DNA of 64,000 nucleotides from Photorhabdus cinerea (GTDB taxonomy: Bacteria > Pseudomonadota > Gammaproteobacteria > Enterobacterales > Enterobacteriaceae). Below, piece after piece: positions 54,453 to 63,534 of this stretch. Where the stretch lies: assembly GCF_011189575.1 (NCBI RefSeq), contig NZ_PUJW01000017.1:42463-106462 (forward strand), in the 5' to 3' direction. Every line of letters starts with the position of its first letter. The first letter of the stretch is position 1. Under the pieces are notes generated by a model. That model was given only the letters and a program-made list of their open reading frames with translations, did no database searches and had not been told where the DNA came from. Both the position numbers and the translations under genes were made by a program.

Positions 54453-56744
54453 ATGAACCATAGTCTGCTAGTAACAAAGCGTGATGGCCACAAAGAACGA
54501 ATTGACCTTGATAAAATCCACCGGGTTGTTGCCTGGGCAGCCGATGGCCTGAAAAATGTCTCGGTATCACAAGTAGAACTGCGTTCCCAGATCCAATTTT
54601 ACGATAGTATCAAAACCTCAGATATTCATGAGACGATGATTAAAGCTGCCGCTGACCTTATTTCTGGTGATGCACCTGACTATCAGTATCTGGCAGCCCG
54701 CCTGGCAATTTTCAATTTGCGTAAAAAAGCCTATGGTCAATTTGAGCCACCTGCACTGTACGATCATGTATCCCGTATGGTGGAAATGGGCAAATATGAC
54801 AAACACTTGCTTGCAGACTACTCGAAAGAAGAATTCGAGCAAATGGACGAGTTTATTGATCACTGGCGCGATATGAACTTTTCTTACGCCGCGGTCAAAC
54901 AGCTTGAAGGTAAATACCTAGTTCAGAATCGCGTTACTGGTGAAATTTATGAAAGCGCCCAGTTTCTTTATATTTTGGTCGCAGCATGCCTGTTCTCCAG
55001 TTATCCGAAAGAAACACGTTTGGGCTATATCCGCCGCTTTTACGACGCGGTTTCCACTTTTAAAATTTCGCTGCCTACCCCTATTATGGCCGGTGTTCGT
55101 ACCCCTACCCGTCAATTCAGTTCTTGCGTGCTGATTGAATGTGGTGACAGTCTGGATTCCATTAATGCGACTTCCAGCGCCATTGTGAAATATGTTTCCC
55201 AACGTGCAGGTATTGGCATCAACGCTGGTCGTATTCGTGCACTAGGCAGCCCGATCCGTAATGGTGAAGCATTCCATACAGGTTGTATTCCGTTCTATAA
55301 GCATTTCCAGACAGCGGTAAAATCCTGTTCTCAGGGTGGCGTTCGTGGCGGCGCAGCTACACTGTTCTATCCGCTGTGGCATCTGGAAGTTGAAAGTCTG
55401 CTGGTACTGAAAAACAACCGTGGTGTTGAAGGAAACCGTGTCCGTCATATGGACTATGGCGTACAGCTTAACAAATTGATGTATGAACGCCTGATCAAAG
55501 GTGAAGATATTACACTATTTAGCCCGTCCGACGTCCCAGGGTTATATGATGCATTCTTTACTGATCAAGATGAATTTGAGCGTCTGTACACCAAGTATGA
55601 GCAAGACAGTAATATCCGTCAGCAACGTCTGAAAGCCGTTGATCTATTCTCCCTGATGATGCAGGAACGTGCTTCTACTGGCCGTATCTATATTCAAAAC
55701 GTAGATCATTGCAACACTCACAGCCCATTTGATCCATCGGTTGCACCTGTGCGCCAGTCAAATCTGTGTTTGGAAATTGCACTGCCAACTAAGCCATTAA
55801 ATGATATCAATGATAAAAATGGTGAAATTGCGTTGTGTACACTGTCTGCATTCAACCTGGGTGCAATTGAAAATCTTGATGAGCTGGAAGAATTGGCCGC
55901 TCTGGCTGTTCGCGCGCTTGATGCTCTGCTCGATTATCAAGATTATCCAATCCTTGCAGCAAAACAAGGGGCTATGGGTCGCCGTACTTTAGGTATTGGT
56001 GTTATCAACTATGCTTACTATCTGGCAAAACACGGTGTCCGTTATTCAGATGGCAGCGCTAATAACCTGACTCACAAAACATTTGAAGCTATCCAATATT
56101 ACCTATTGAAAGCCTCTAATGAATTGGCGAAAGAGCAAGGCGCTTGCCCATGGTTTAAAGAAACAACCTATTCTCAAGGTATCCTGCCTATCGATACCTA
56201 TAAAAAAGCGCTGGATACACTGACCAATGAACCGCTTCACTATGACTGGGAAACATTGCGTAGCGATATCAAACAATATGGTCTGCGTAACTCAACGTTA
56301 TCCTCTTTGATGCCATCAGAGACCTCTTCGCAGATTTCTAACGCCACCAATGGTATTGAACCACCTCGTGGTTATATCAGTATCAAAGCATCGAAAGACG
56401 GGATTTTGCGTCAGGTTGTTCCAGAATATGAGTACCTAAAAGGGGCTTATGAATTACTGTGGCAAATGCCTGGCAATGACGGCTACTTGCAGTTGGTTGG
56501 TATCATGCAAAAATTTATCGACCAGTCGATTTCTGCCAATACCAACTATGATCCAACACGTTTCCCTAGCGGAAAAGTGCCAATGAATCAGTTGCTGAAA
56601 GATTTGTTGCTCGCTTACAAATATGGTGTGAAGACGCTGTATTACCACAATACACGTGATGGTGCGGAAGACGTTCAGGATGACCTGGAAGAAGTCGTGG
56701 AATCTGCTGATTCCGATTGTGAAAGCGGCGCATGTAAGATTTAA
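54453..56744 (+). CDS. nrdA: NrdA, class Ia ribonucleotide reductase large subunit
   Basis: 763 residues. N-terminal ATP-cone (LLVTKRDGHKERIDLDKIHR), redox Cys in FSSCVLIECGDS near residue 225, the active-site NLCLEIALP near 437 with the Asn, thiyl Cys and Glu, and the C-terminal swinging-arm CESGACKI. It reduces ribonucleoside diphosphates with NrdB. ATG 12 bp before which no strong SD is seen; nrdB follows after 12 bp. Confidence 0.98.
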   Translation: MNHSLLVTKRDGHKERIDLDKIHRVVAWAADGLKNVSVSQVELRSQIQFYDSIKTSDIHETMIKAAADLISGDAPDYQYLAARLAIFNLRKKAYGQFEPPALYDHVSRMVEMGKYDKHLLADYSKEEFEQMDEFIDHWRDMNFSYAAVKQLEGKYLVQNRVTGEIYESAQFLYILVAACLFSSYPKETRLGYIRRFYDAVSTFKISLPTPIMAGVRTPTRQFSSCVLIECGDSLDSINATSSAIVKYVSQRAGIGINAGRIRALGSPIRNGEAFHTGCIPFYKHFQTAVKSCSQGGVRGGAATLFYPLWHLEVESLLVLKNNRGVEGNRVRHMDYGVQLNKLMYERLIKGEDITLFSPSDVPGLYDAFFTDQDEFERLYTKYEQDSNIRQQRLKAVDLFSLMMQERASTGRIYIQNVDHCNTHSPFDPSVAPVRQSNLCLEIALPTKPLNDINDKNGEIALCTLSAFNLGAIENLDELEELAALAVRALDALLDYQDYPILAAKQGAMGRRTLGIGVINYAYYLAKHGVRYSDGSANNLTHKTFEAIQYYLLKASNELAKEQGACPWFKETTYSQGILPIDTYKKALDTLTNEPLHYDWETLRSDIKQYGLRNSTLSSLMPSETSSQISNATNGIEPPRGYISIKASKDGILRQVVPEYEYLKGAYELLWQMPGNDGYLQLVGIMQKFIDQSISANTNYDPTRFPSGKVPMNQLLKDLLLAYKYGVKTLYYHNTRDGAEDVQDDLEEVVESADSDCESGACKI

Positions 56745-56756
56745 TTTGAGGAAGTT

Positions 56757-57887
56757 ATGGCCTATACCACCTTTTCACAAGTAAAAAACGACCAGTTAAA
56801 AGAACCGATGTTTTTTGGTCAGCCGGTAAACGTAGCCCGTTTTGACCAGCAAAAATATCCAATTTTCGAGAAATTGATCGAAAAACAGCTCTCTTTCTTC
56901 TGGCGTCCAGAAGAAGTTGACGTGTCCCGTGACCGCATTGACTACAATGCGCTACCGGACCATGAAAAGCATATTTTTATCAGTAACCTGAAATACCAAA
57001 CGCTGCTGGACTCTATTCAGGGCCGCAGCCCGAACGTGGCGTTTTTACCGTTGATCTCCATCCCTGAGCTGGAGACATGGGTTGAAACCTGGTCTTTCTC
57101 TGAGACTATTCACTCACGTTCTTATACTCACATCATCCGTAATATCGTTAACGATCCGGCTGTCGTGTTTGATGATATTGTCACCAACGAAGAGATTCTC
57201 AAGCGCGCAAAAGATATTTCCGCTTATTACGATGATCTGATTGAGATGACCAATAATTATCAGTTATTTGGTGAAGGGACACATCAAATTGCAGGTAAAA
57301 CCATCACTGTCAGCCTGCGTGAACTGAAAAAGCAGTTATATCTGTGCCTGATGAGCGTTAACGCGCTGGAAGCAATCCGCTTCTACGTTAGCTTTGCTTG
57401 TTCATTTGCTTTTGCAGAACGTGAGCTCATGGAAGGTAACGCGAAAATCATCAAACTGATCGCCCGCGACGAAGCACTACATCTGACAGGTACTCAGCAT
57501 ATGCTGAACCTGTTGCGCTCTGGTCAGGATGACCCGGAGATGGCAGAAATTGCTAATGAATGTGAACAACAGTGTTATGACCTGTTTGTTCAAGCTGCGG
57601 AGCAAGAAAAAGAGTGGGCAGATTATCTGTTTAGCGAAGGTTCGATGATTGGTTTGAACAGAGATATTTTGTGTCAATACGTTGAGTACATCACCAATAT
57701 TCGTATGCAGGCTGTCGGGCTAAAACTGCCATTTGAAACGCGTTCTAACCCGATTCCGTGGATCAATTCCTGGCTGGTATCCGATAACGTTCAAGTAGCA
57801 CCACAAGAAGTTGAAGTCAGTTCCTATCTGGTTGGTCAGATTGATGCTGAAGTTAACCCTGACGACCTGAGTGATTTTGAACTCTGA
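56757..57887 (+). CDS. nrdB: NrdB, class Ia ribonucleotide reductase small subunit
   Basis: 376 residues, di-iron/tyrosyl radical subunit. SETIHSRSYTHIIRNIVNDP near residue 115 holds the radical Tyr and iron ligands, IARDEALHLTGTQ near 238 the further Glu and His ligands, and the C-terminus DDLSDFEL is the NrdA-binding tail. Ends in a TGATG overlap with yfaE. Confidence 0.98.
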   Translation: MAYTTFSQVKNDQLKEPMFFGQPVNVARFDQQKYPIFEKLIEKQLSFFWRPEEVDVSRDRIDYNALPDHEKHIFISNLKYQTLLDSIQGRSPNVAFLPLISIPELETWVETWSFSETIHSRSYTHIIRNIVNDPAVVFDDIVTNEEILKRAKDISAYYDDLIEMTNNYQLFGEGTHQIAGKTITVSLRELKKQLYLCLMSVNALEAIRFYVSFACSFAFAERELMEGNAKIIKLIARDEALHLTGTQHMLNLLRSGQDDPEMAEIANECEQQCYDLFVQAAEQEKEWADYLFSEGSMIGLNRDILCQYVEYITNIRMQAVGLKLPFETRSNPIPWINSWLVSDNVQVAPQEVEVSSYLVGQIDAEVNPDDLSDFEL

Positions 57888-58153
57888 TGACAAGCTATAA
57901 AGTAACCCTGCATGGTATGCAGGGTTATCATATTCACAGCTCTCCTGAGCTGCATAACAGTCTGCTGGAAGCGCTTGAACAAGGCAAAGTACAGGCTGAA
58001 TACCAGTGCCGTGAAGGTTATTGCGGCTCCTGCCGTGTCAGATTGGTAAAAGGTAAAGTCGGCTATCCGCGTAAGCCACTGGCTTTTGTCAATGAAGGTG
58101 AAATTCTGCCCTGCTGCTGTCATCCACTCAGTGATATTGAGATTGAGCTTTAA
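57887..58153 (+). CDS. yfaE: YfaE, 2Fe-2S ferredoxin maintaining the NrdB cofactor
   Basis: 88 residues, plant-type ferredoxin fold with the cluster motif CREGYCGSC near residue 43 and the fourth ligand in LPCCCHP near 77. Known in E. coli to reduce and maintain the NrdB di-iron centre. Start overlaps the nrdB stop by one base. Confidence 0.96.
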   Translation: MTSYKVTLHGMQGYHIHSSPELHNSLLEALEQGKVQAEYQCREGYCGSCRVRLVKGKVGYPRKPLAFVNEGEILPCCCHPLSDIEIEL

Positions 58154-58294
58154 TATTCAAGTAGAATGGAACTCCTCAGCCCTACGCTCAAGCTCTGCAA
58201 GAAATGATGTCTTTGCGCTTCACTAGTCCTTCGCCACCATCAGGCTGGACAGGGAACTTTCGCCCCCGAGCTGCTGAACATGCCCAGCACACTA

Positions 58295-58326
58295 AACAAA
58301 AACCCGCTGAAAATACGGGTTTTTTA
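58295..58326 (+). terminator. Terminator of nrdAB-yfaE
   Basis: AAAACCCG, loop, CGGGTTTT followed by a T run. It also lies near the end of the convergent YafO-like gene. Confidence 0.75.
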
Positions 58327-58340
58327 GTTTCAACAATATT

Positions 58341-58718
58341 TCAGGTGTTTTGAAAATTTTCGGCGCGGCCAACCAACACAACGAGAAACGATGTCCGAGC
58401 CAGCTCATGGGCATTAGGACTCATGATACTAATGATTTGATATTTTGACTGGTCACACCAGTGCCGCGTATAAACTAAATAACTGTTAGATTTTCGTGCA
58501 GCGGGCGGTAAATGACCAGGCCAAGGCGTTTCACCAGGCAGTTTGATGTGGATTTTAAAAACATAAGATTGACATAAAGATGCATGGTCTTCCCAGCGCC
58601 CTTCATCACCAAAAATAGCCGGAAGAGATCCGCCATTTTTCCAATCCTGCAAAATTTTCGCATATTGCCGGGCTACCGTGGGGATTTCGATATCTTTGTG
58701 AATAGAAACGTGGATCAC
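58341..58718 (-). CDS. YafO-family mRNA interferase toxin
   Basis: 125 residues. WKNGGSLPAIFGDEGRWEDH near residue 30, HIKLPGETPWP near 58, NSYLVYTRHW and QIISIMSPNAHELARTSF near 95 follow the YafO pattern (KRDG-x-LPDIFGRD, then LVYC, then AILKPEPHKLARD). YafO cuts mRNA in translating ribosomes. It is the second gene of a pair, 10 bp after the 192-residue gene, so the antitoxin role falls to that neighbour by position. Confidence 0.75.
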   Translation of the reverse strand: MIHVSIHKDIEIPTVARQYAKILQDWKNGGSLPAIFGDEGRWEDHASLCQSYVFKIHIKLPGETPWPGHLPPAARKSNSYLVYTRHWCDQSKYQIISIMSPNAHELARTSFLVVLVGRAENFQNT

Positions 58719-58728
58719 CGCATCCCCT

Positions 58729-59307
58729 TTAGTAGAAAGCTGGGACTTCCAAACCTAAAGCGGTATGCTCGGCACGAATAAGCTCATGAACGGCATTTTT
58801 ATCCATGTCATACCCTACACTTGATACTTTATTAGGAACATGAGTACTCTTAACGAAAGCAATAATTTCTTCTAATGTATAACGCAGGTCAGCAGAGGCC
58901 CGGCCAAAACGCGTAATCATGCTGCGTAGCTCAGTGCTGGTTTCAGGAACGGATGTTAACGCGACTTTTGCAGCTTTAATAAAATTAGCGCAGATAATAA
59001 TGTTTTTAGTTAAGTAATGAAGGTTGTCCTTCGCAAAACTTGACATACTTTTATCGTCAATAGGTATACGCTTTGATTCCCACTCGGATCGCAGGTTTTT
59101 CAAATTGAATCGCATCCGATTAGCCATACTCGCGACAAAAGCGGTTGCTTCTTCGATAGGAAGAAAAACAATGGAATCATTAACCTGTTGTAATATAAAT
59201 GTGTTTTTAGCGCTAGTGATAGCATCATGATACCCTATGCTATCCGCAGGTACAGGGGCCATAGCGATAGCCATTGCTGCTGCCATAGATGTGATTTTAT
59301 TACTCAT
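58729..59307 (-). CDS. Unknown protein, candidate antitoxin of the YafO-like toxin
   Basis: 192 residues, starting MSNKITSMAAAMAIAMAPVP. I do not recognise the family. It has a short hydrophobic N-terminus and a long helical body (SSFAKDNLHYLTKNIIICAN, TELRSMITRFGRASADLRYT). It is twice the size of YafN, the usual YafO partner, and shows no YefM/Phd-like fold. It is co-directional with the toxin, 10 bp upstream. Antitoxin function is only a positional inference. Confidence 0.55.
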   Translation of the reverse strand: MSNKITSMAAAMAIAMAPVPADSIGYHDAITSAKNTFILQQVNDSIVFLPIEEATAFVASMANRMRFNLKNLRSEWESKRIPIDDKSMSSFAKDNLHYLTKNIIICANFIKAAKVALTSVPETSTELRSMITRFGRASADLRYTLEEIIAFVKSTHVPNKVSSVGYDMDKNAVHELIRAEHTALGLEVPAFY

Positions 59308-59941
59308 ACATACCCCCTCTCAATGACAGTAATATCGAATATCTGCTCTATTGAATCATGTGTTCATCATTTTGTCGATATTCTGGTTTTTTCCTGTCGC
59401 AATACTCAATGATCTGTTTGAAAAATTCATCCATCCAATATTTACCATAAAAATTGCCTATTTATCAGTGAAATAAACCAAAGTGGCAAATATAAACTTA
59501 TGTAAAATGAAAAATATGACCACCTCATTTTCAAGGTAAAAAATGATCCGCTATGAACGGGCTTATGTTAATCAAGGTCATCCCGGTATACCAATTATAA
59601 ATGCTGTAAATCCGGCGATCAATTCACCAAATTTCTGGTGACAAAAAAATACTCTGGTCGAAAAGCTCACTAAATCACATTCCATCAGGCTGGTATTGAC
59701 TATATCAATCAAAGACGATGACTGATTAGCGCAAAACAACTACCGTAAAAAATAGCCCCATTGAAATCGTCTGAATTAATATTGGGTAAAAATCATATCA
59801 ACTTACTTGCTTCAAAAATAGAAAGCATGTTATATACATGAACATTCGAGATAAAAAATATGATAAACCAGATTTAAACTATAATCTTCATCAATATTTT
59901 ATTAATAAACAATTCAATACAAATATATTAGGAAAATAAAA
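59308..59941. other. Gene-free stretch upstream of the oxidoreductase gene
   Basis: About 630 bp, AT-rich, no supported gene. It should carry the divergent promoters of the YafO-like pair and the oxidoreductase; the latter has a GGAAAA-type ribosome-binding site at about 59930. Confidence 0.4.
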
Positions 59942-60934
59942 ATGAAAAAAACAATAAAATGGGGAATTATTGGTTGTGGTGATGTTACTGAAGTAAAAAG
60001 CGGCCCTGCTTTTTATAAATTAGATAATTCTGAATTAGTTGCAGTAATGAGGCGTAACGCTAATTTAGCAGAAGATTTTGCTAAAAGACATCATGTACCT
60101 AAATGGTATTCTGATGCGAACTCACTGATTAATGATAAAGACATTGATGCCGTATATATTGCAACACCACCCTCTACTCATAAAGAATATACTATTTTAG
60201 CAGCTAAAGCGGGTAAAGCGATATATGTAGAAAAACCTATGGCATTAACATTCGAAGAATGTAATGAAATGATAGCGACTTGTAAATCTCAAAATGTCCC
60301 ATTATTTGTTGCTTATTACAGGAGAGCATTACCGAGATTTTTAAAAATCAAAGAATTAATTGAATCAGGCGCGATAGGAACACCAAGAATAGTAAATTGC
60401 ATACTTTATAGAGAGATAGAACCCTGCTATCAGGACCCTCATCATTTACCTTGGGTTGTTAAACCAGAAATTTCCGGTGGTGGGTTATTTGTGGATTTAG
60501 CATGCCATACTCTGGATATATTAGACTTTCTTTTAGGAAGAATTATTTCCGTTAAAGGGCATGCAAACTCGCAAGGAAATATTTATTCTGCGGAAGATTG
60601 CGTATCAATGTCATTTATGTTTGAAAATAATATTCAAGGTGTGGGTATATGGAATTTTGCATCGAATTCCAGACATGATAATGTTGAAATAATTGGCGAC
60701 AAAGGAAAAATATCTTTTTCCACCTTTGGAAATTCAGCCATTTCATATTATGACCAGAATAATAAATTACACCAATTTAATATTGATAATCCGGTAAATA
60801 TAGAAATGCCATTAATTAATACGATAATTAATGAATTACAAGAAAAAGGATTTTGCCCATCAACGGGAGAATCAGGTTCACGAACCAGTTGGGTAATAGA
60901 CCAGGTATTAAAAGATTATAGAATGAAGAATTAA
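59942..60934 (+). CDS. Gfo/Idh/MocA-family NAD(P)-dependent oxidoreductase
   Basis: 330 residues. N-terminal Rossmann fold with WGIIGCGDVTEVKSGPAFY near residue 8 and AVYIATPPSTHKEYTILAAK near 72; EKPMALTFEECNEM near 97 holds the conserved EKP. C-terminal domain with GGGLFVDLACHTLDILDFLL near 178, including the catalytic-type Asp/His. Such enzymes oxidise or reduce sugars and inositols; the substrate is not deducible. It stands alone between two terminators. AT-rich relative to the neighbouring core genes. Confidence 0.9.
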   Translation: MKKTIKWGIIGCGDVTEVKSGPAFYKLDNSELVAVMRRNANLAEDFAKRHHVPKWYSDANSLINDKDIDAVYIATPPSTHKEYTILAAKAGKAIYVEKPMALTFEECNEMIATCKSQNVPLFVAYYRRALPRFLKIKELIESGAIGTPRIVNCILYREIEPCYQDPHHLPWVVKPEISGGGLFVDLACHTLDILDFLLGRIISVKGHANSQGNIYSAEDCVSMSFMFENNIQGVGIWNFASNSRHDNVEIIGDKGKISFSTFGNSAISYYDQNNKLHQFNIDNPVNIEMPLINTIINELQEKGFCPSTGESGSRTSWVIDQVLKDYRMKN

Positions 60935-61000
60935 AAATGAATAAATCAGCTCTTAGGAGAAAATAAAAATCAAATATATATGAATTCATTAAAAATATCG

Positions 61001-61042
61001 GAAGTTAATAAATGATCTTAAATCCTTTATTAACTTCTTTTT
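61001..61042 (+). terminator. Terminator of the oxidoreductase gene
   Basis: GAAGTTAATAAA and TTTATTAACTTC form a 12-bp stem followed by TTTTT. Confidence 0.8.
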
Positions 61043-61312
61043 AATTAATTTGAAGATATTCCATTTAGCTATAATTTCGTCTTCGATATTATCGGCAAGC
61101 TGTAGTTATCCTTAGGGCTCCCCAACTTGTGCAAGGTATTCCGTTGGTAAGCCTCTATACCACATGTAAGTAAACAGTTACCTAGTAATTATTACCTAAC
61201 TCTCTATCAAGCAGATACCTGATAAATAGAGTTGCTATATTTATTGAACTGATCTAGATTAACATTTCCTAAGAAATTAATTAAAGTCAAGTGTTTAATT
61301 ATAGGAGGCTAT

Positions 61313-61618
61313 ATGAGCGCTATGACAAGAATCAATATTACAGATCTTCCCGAAAGTCTGAGAACAGCGGTCAGAGAAGGCCAAACTGTTGTTATTAAAA
61401 AAAGTGGTAAAAAAATCGGGAGTGACATGGCTCAGGTAAGAACAGTGTCTAAACATCCTAAAATTCCTGGGAAAAGACCAATCGGCGTTCTCGGCAAATC
61501 CTCAAAGAAACTCAGACCAATTGGTGTATTGGTAGGAAAAATGTCAGTACCGACAGAAGAAGATTTTTCCAAATATGACCTCGAAATTCAGACTATGTTT
61601 GGAGAAGAGGACAAGTAA
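61313..61618 (+). CDS. Antitoxin of a PIN-domain toxin-antitoxin pair (Phd/YefM-like)
   Basis: 101 residues with ATG behind AGGAGG. TRINITDLPESLRTAVREGQ then TVVIKKSGKKIG resembles the short N-terminal DNA-binding part of Phd/YefM-like antitoxins (EGE-x-VVI-x-RGK). Near residue 60-85 it has an internal repeat (RPIGVLGKSSKK, RPIGVLVGKMSVP); the usual family form has one copy. The acidic tail EEDFSKYDLEIQTMFGEEDK would bind the toxin. The stop overlaps the spacing to the toxin start by zero bases. Confidence 0.75.
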   Translation: MSAMTRINITDLPESLRTAVREGQTVVIKKSGKKIGSDMAQVRTVSKHPKIPGKRPIGVLGKSSKKLRPIGVLVGKMSVPTEEDFSKYDLEIQTMFGEEDK

Positions 61619-62026
61619 ATGAGCTTTCTCTTAGATACACATATTCTTCTTTGGTATTTGATTGAACCTAAAAAATTATCAGACGAAGTACTTGATATTT
61701 TGAGAGATCCTGACAATGAGATTTATTTTAGTGCAGCGACTATTCAAGAAATAGCGATAAAAAAAAGACTTGGAAAAAATGACTTTGATTACGAGCCAAA
61801 AATAGTAGCAGACGCAGCAAAAAATACAGTTGGTTTTATTCCATTGAATGTGACAGTTGAGCATTCAATCAGCTATTACTATCTGCCATTAGTCGAGCAC
61901 AAAGACCCTTTTGATTTAATGTTGGTTGCCCAAACCAAATATGAGGGAATGACCCTAATTACGAATGATGACAAGATATTGACACAATTCAACGACTCCT
62001 CAATTAAGCTTTTGAGCAACAAATAG
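61619..62026 (+). CDS. PIN-domain ribonuclease toxin (VapC-like)
   Basis: 135 residues. FLLDTHILLWYL (first catalytic Asp), SAATIQEIAIKKRLGK (Glu), HKDPFDLMLVAQ (Asp) and LITNDDKILTQF (Asp) give the four acidic residues of the PIN site. VapC-type toxins cut tRNA or rRNA. Its start abuts the antitoxin stop. A good terminator follows. Confidence 0.9.
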   Translation: MSFLLDTHILLWYLIEPKKLSDEVLDILRDPDNEIYFSAATIQEIAIKKRLGKNDFDYEPKIVADAAKNTVGFIPLNVTVEHSISYYYLPLVEHKDPFDLMLVAQTKYEGMTLITNDDKILTQFNDSSIKLLSNK

Positions 62027-62029
62027 CAG

Positions 62030-62056
62030 AATTCCCCAATTTAGGGGAATTTTATT
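62030..62056 (+). terminator. Terminator of the PIN toxin-antitoxin operon
   Basis: AATTCCCC, AATTTA loop, GGGGAATT, then TTATTT. Confidence 0.85.
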
Positions 62057-62357
62057 TGTGAGATCTCTGGTGTCACTTCATACAAAAGTGAAAGTAACTC
62101 AAAATTATCACCAGAAAACAATAATTTTCTTGATTGAAGCAACTGTTGACGATACTTTTTCTATTAACAAATCTATCAATTTTATTTTATTCTTCCTAGA
62201 GCTGTTGTAATTAGGTTACCATGTTTGTCAACTAAAACAATTTTACTATTCATAAGGTTTATGCTTAACAAAACAATACCATATATTCTGTTTACCAATT
62301 ATTTTATATAATAAATATCGCTATGATCAGTTACGAAATAAAACCTAGGATCTTTAA

Positions 62358-62864
62358 TCAAACATAACTTCTACAACGTGAAAAAGCCAATCGTAATGCC
62401 GCACCCACTTCCTCAGGAGAACTATCTGCCGGAATGATGACATAATCAGATTCGACAATGCCTTTTCCTGTCCAAAGCTCAAGTTTCTCATGACCTGTAG
62501 GACGGATTGTGATATTTCCATCCAGCAATTGTATTCCACAGTTATGCATTTTTTTAAAAAGCTGGCGTCTTGAACGATATCGATGAAATCCCATAATCTC
62601 TATAACCCACTGATCATATCGTTCCTTTCTCTTTTCATTATCTAAAAAATCACCAAGACTCTCATAGGGAATAAATCGACTTTTAGAAAGAGCATTAAAG
62701 ACCACAGCACCTAATTCTTCATCAGAAGTATCGGGAGGCAACATATGGTTACCTCCTAAAGGATCTAAATTAAGCGAACGATAACCGGAATAAGTTGTTA
62801 CTGAGTAAAAATCACCATTAAATACGCATCTGGCATTTTTCCATCATTCAAAAATTTCACTCAT
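62358..62864 (-). pseudogene. Displaced CDI-type immunity gene with an in-frame stop
   Basis: The frame from ATG 62864 to 62358 has exactly the length of the intact immunity gene at 63028-63534 (169 codons) and aligns throughout (MSEIFE, stop, WKNARCVFNGDFYSVTTYSG; then LPPDTSDEELGAVVFNALSK; and an almost identical end EEVGAALRLAFSRCRSYV). Codon 7 is TGA (62844-62846). Translation from ATG 62744 would still give 128 residues. It follows a remnant of a toxin 3' end, so it is an orphan toxin/immunity module. Confidence 0.75.
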
Positions 62865-62895
62865 TATTTCACCACTGTAGTTTTAGCGGTAAGGT
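62862..62895 (-). pseudogene. Last codons of an orphan CdiA-CT-like toxin
   Basis: On the minus strand LTAKTTVVK and TAA, overlapping the ATG of the displaced immunity gene exactly as NVKITAVK and TAA overlaps the intact immunity gene at 63534. Upstream of about 62900 the similarity ends. Confidence 0.5.
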
Positions 62896-63027
62896 TCATT
62901 TAATAACTATTTAAATCTTCTTGAGATAATCAGTGGACACATAATAGTGATTACGTGTCCACCTTAATTAACTCTATGAATCAAAGATCATGAATAATCA
63001 ATGCAAAAATAAACTGTTACCTTATCG

Positions 63028-63534
63028 TCAAACATAACTTCTACAACGTGAAAAAGCCAGTCGTAATGCTGCACCCACTTCCTCAGGAGAACTATCCGCC
63101 GGGATTACGACATAATCAGATTCAGAAATACCATCTTCAGACCAGCCTTCCAATTTTTCATGGCGGGATGGCCGGATCGTTATTTGACCATCAAGCATAC
63201 AGATACCACAGCTTAACATTTTCTTAAATAACTGCCGTTTTGAACGGTAATCATAAGATCCCATCATTTCGGTGATCCAATTATTATACTGTTCAGCATT
63301 TGCATCATGATCAAAATAATCCCCATACTTATCCAATGGGATTAGTCTGCTTTTTGATAAAGCATCAAGCACAGCCTTTCCCAACTCTTGATCAGATACA
63401 ATTGGCTGTAATAAATAGTTACTTCCTGAGGGATCTGCTCCCAATAATCCATTGCCTGAATAGGTTTGTATTGAATAGAAATCACCATTAAATTTAACTC
63501 TTGCATTTAACCCTTGCTTGAAATTTTCGCTCAT
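63028..63534 (-). CDS. Immunity protein for the adjacent CdiA-CT-like toxin
   Basis: 168 residues, starting MSENFKQGLNARVKFNGDFY. It follows the toxin gene with a one-base TAATG overlap, the position of cdiI. SKRQLFKKMLSCGICMLDGQ near residue 93 and the C-terminus VIPADSSPEEVGAALRLAFS are the most conserved parts compared with the displaced copy. By toxin type I expect it to belong to the EC869-o11/YPIII-like immunity group, but that is inferred from the toxin. Confidence 0.8.
   Translation of the reverse strand: MSENFKQGLNARVKFNGDFYSIQTYSGNGLLGADPSGSNYLLQPIVSDQELGKAVLDALSKSRLIPLDKYGDYFDHDANAEQYNNWITEMMGSYDYRSKRQLFKKMLSCGICMLDGQITIRPSRHEKLEGWSEDGISESDYVVIPADSSPEEVGAALRLAFSRCRSYV

Noticed and set aside
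58160..58290. Possible RNA gene or repeat between yfaE and its terminator
   Set aside because: The stretch is less AT-rich than its surroundings, but I see no tRNA fold, known RNA motif or second copy.
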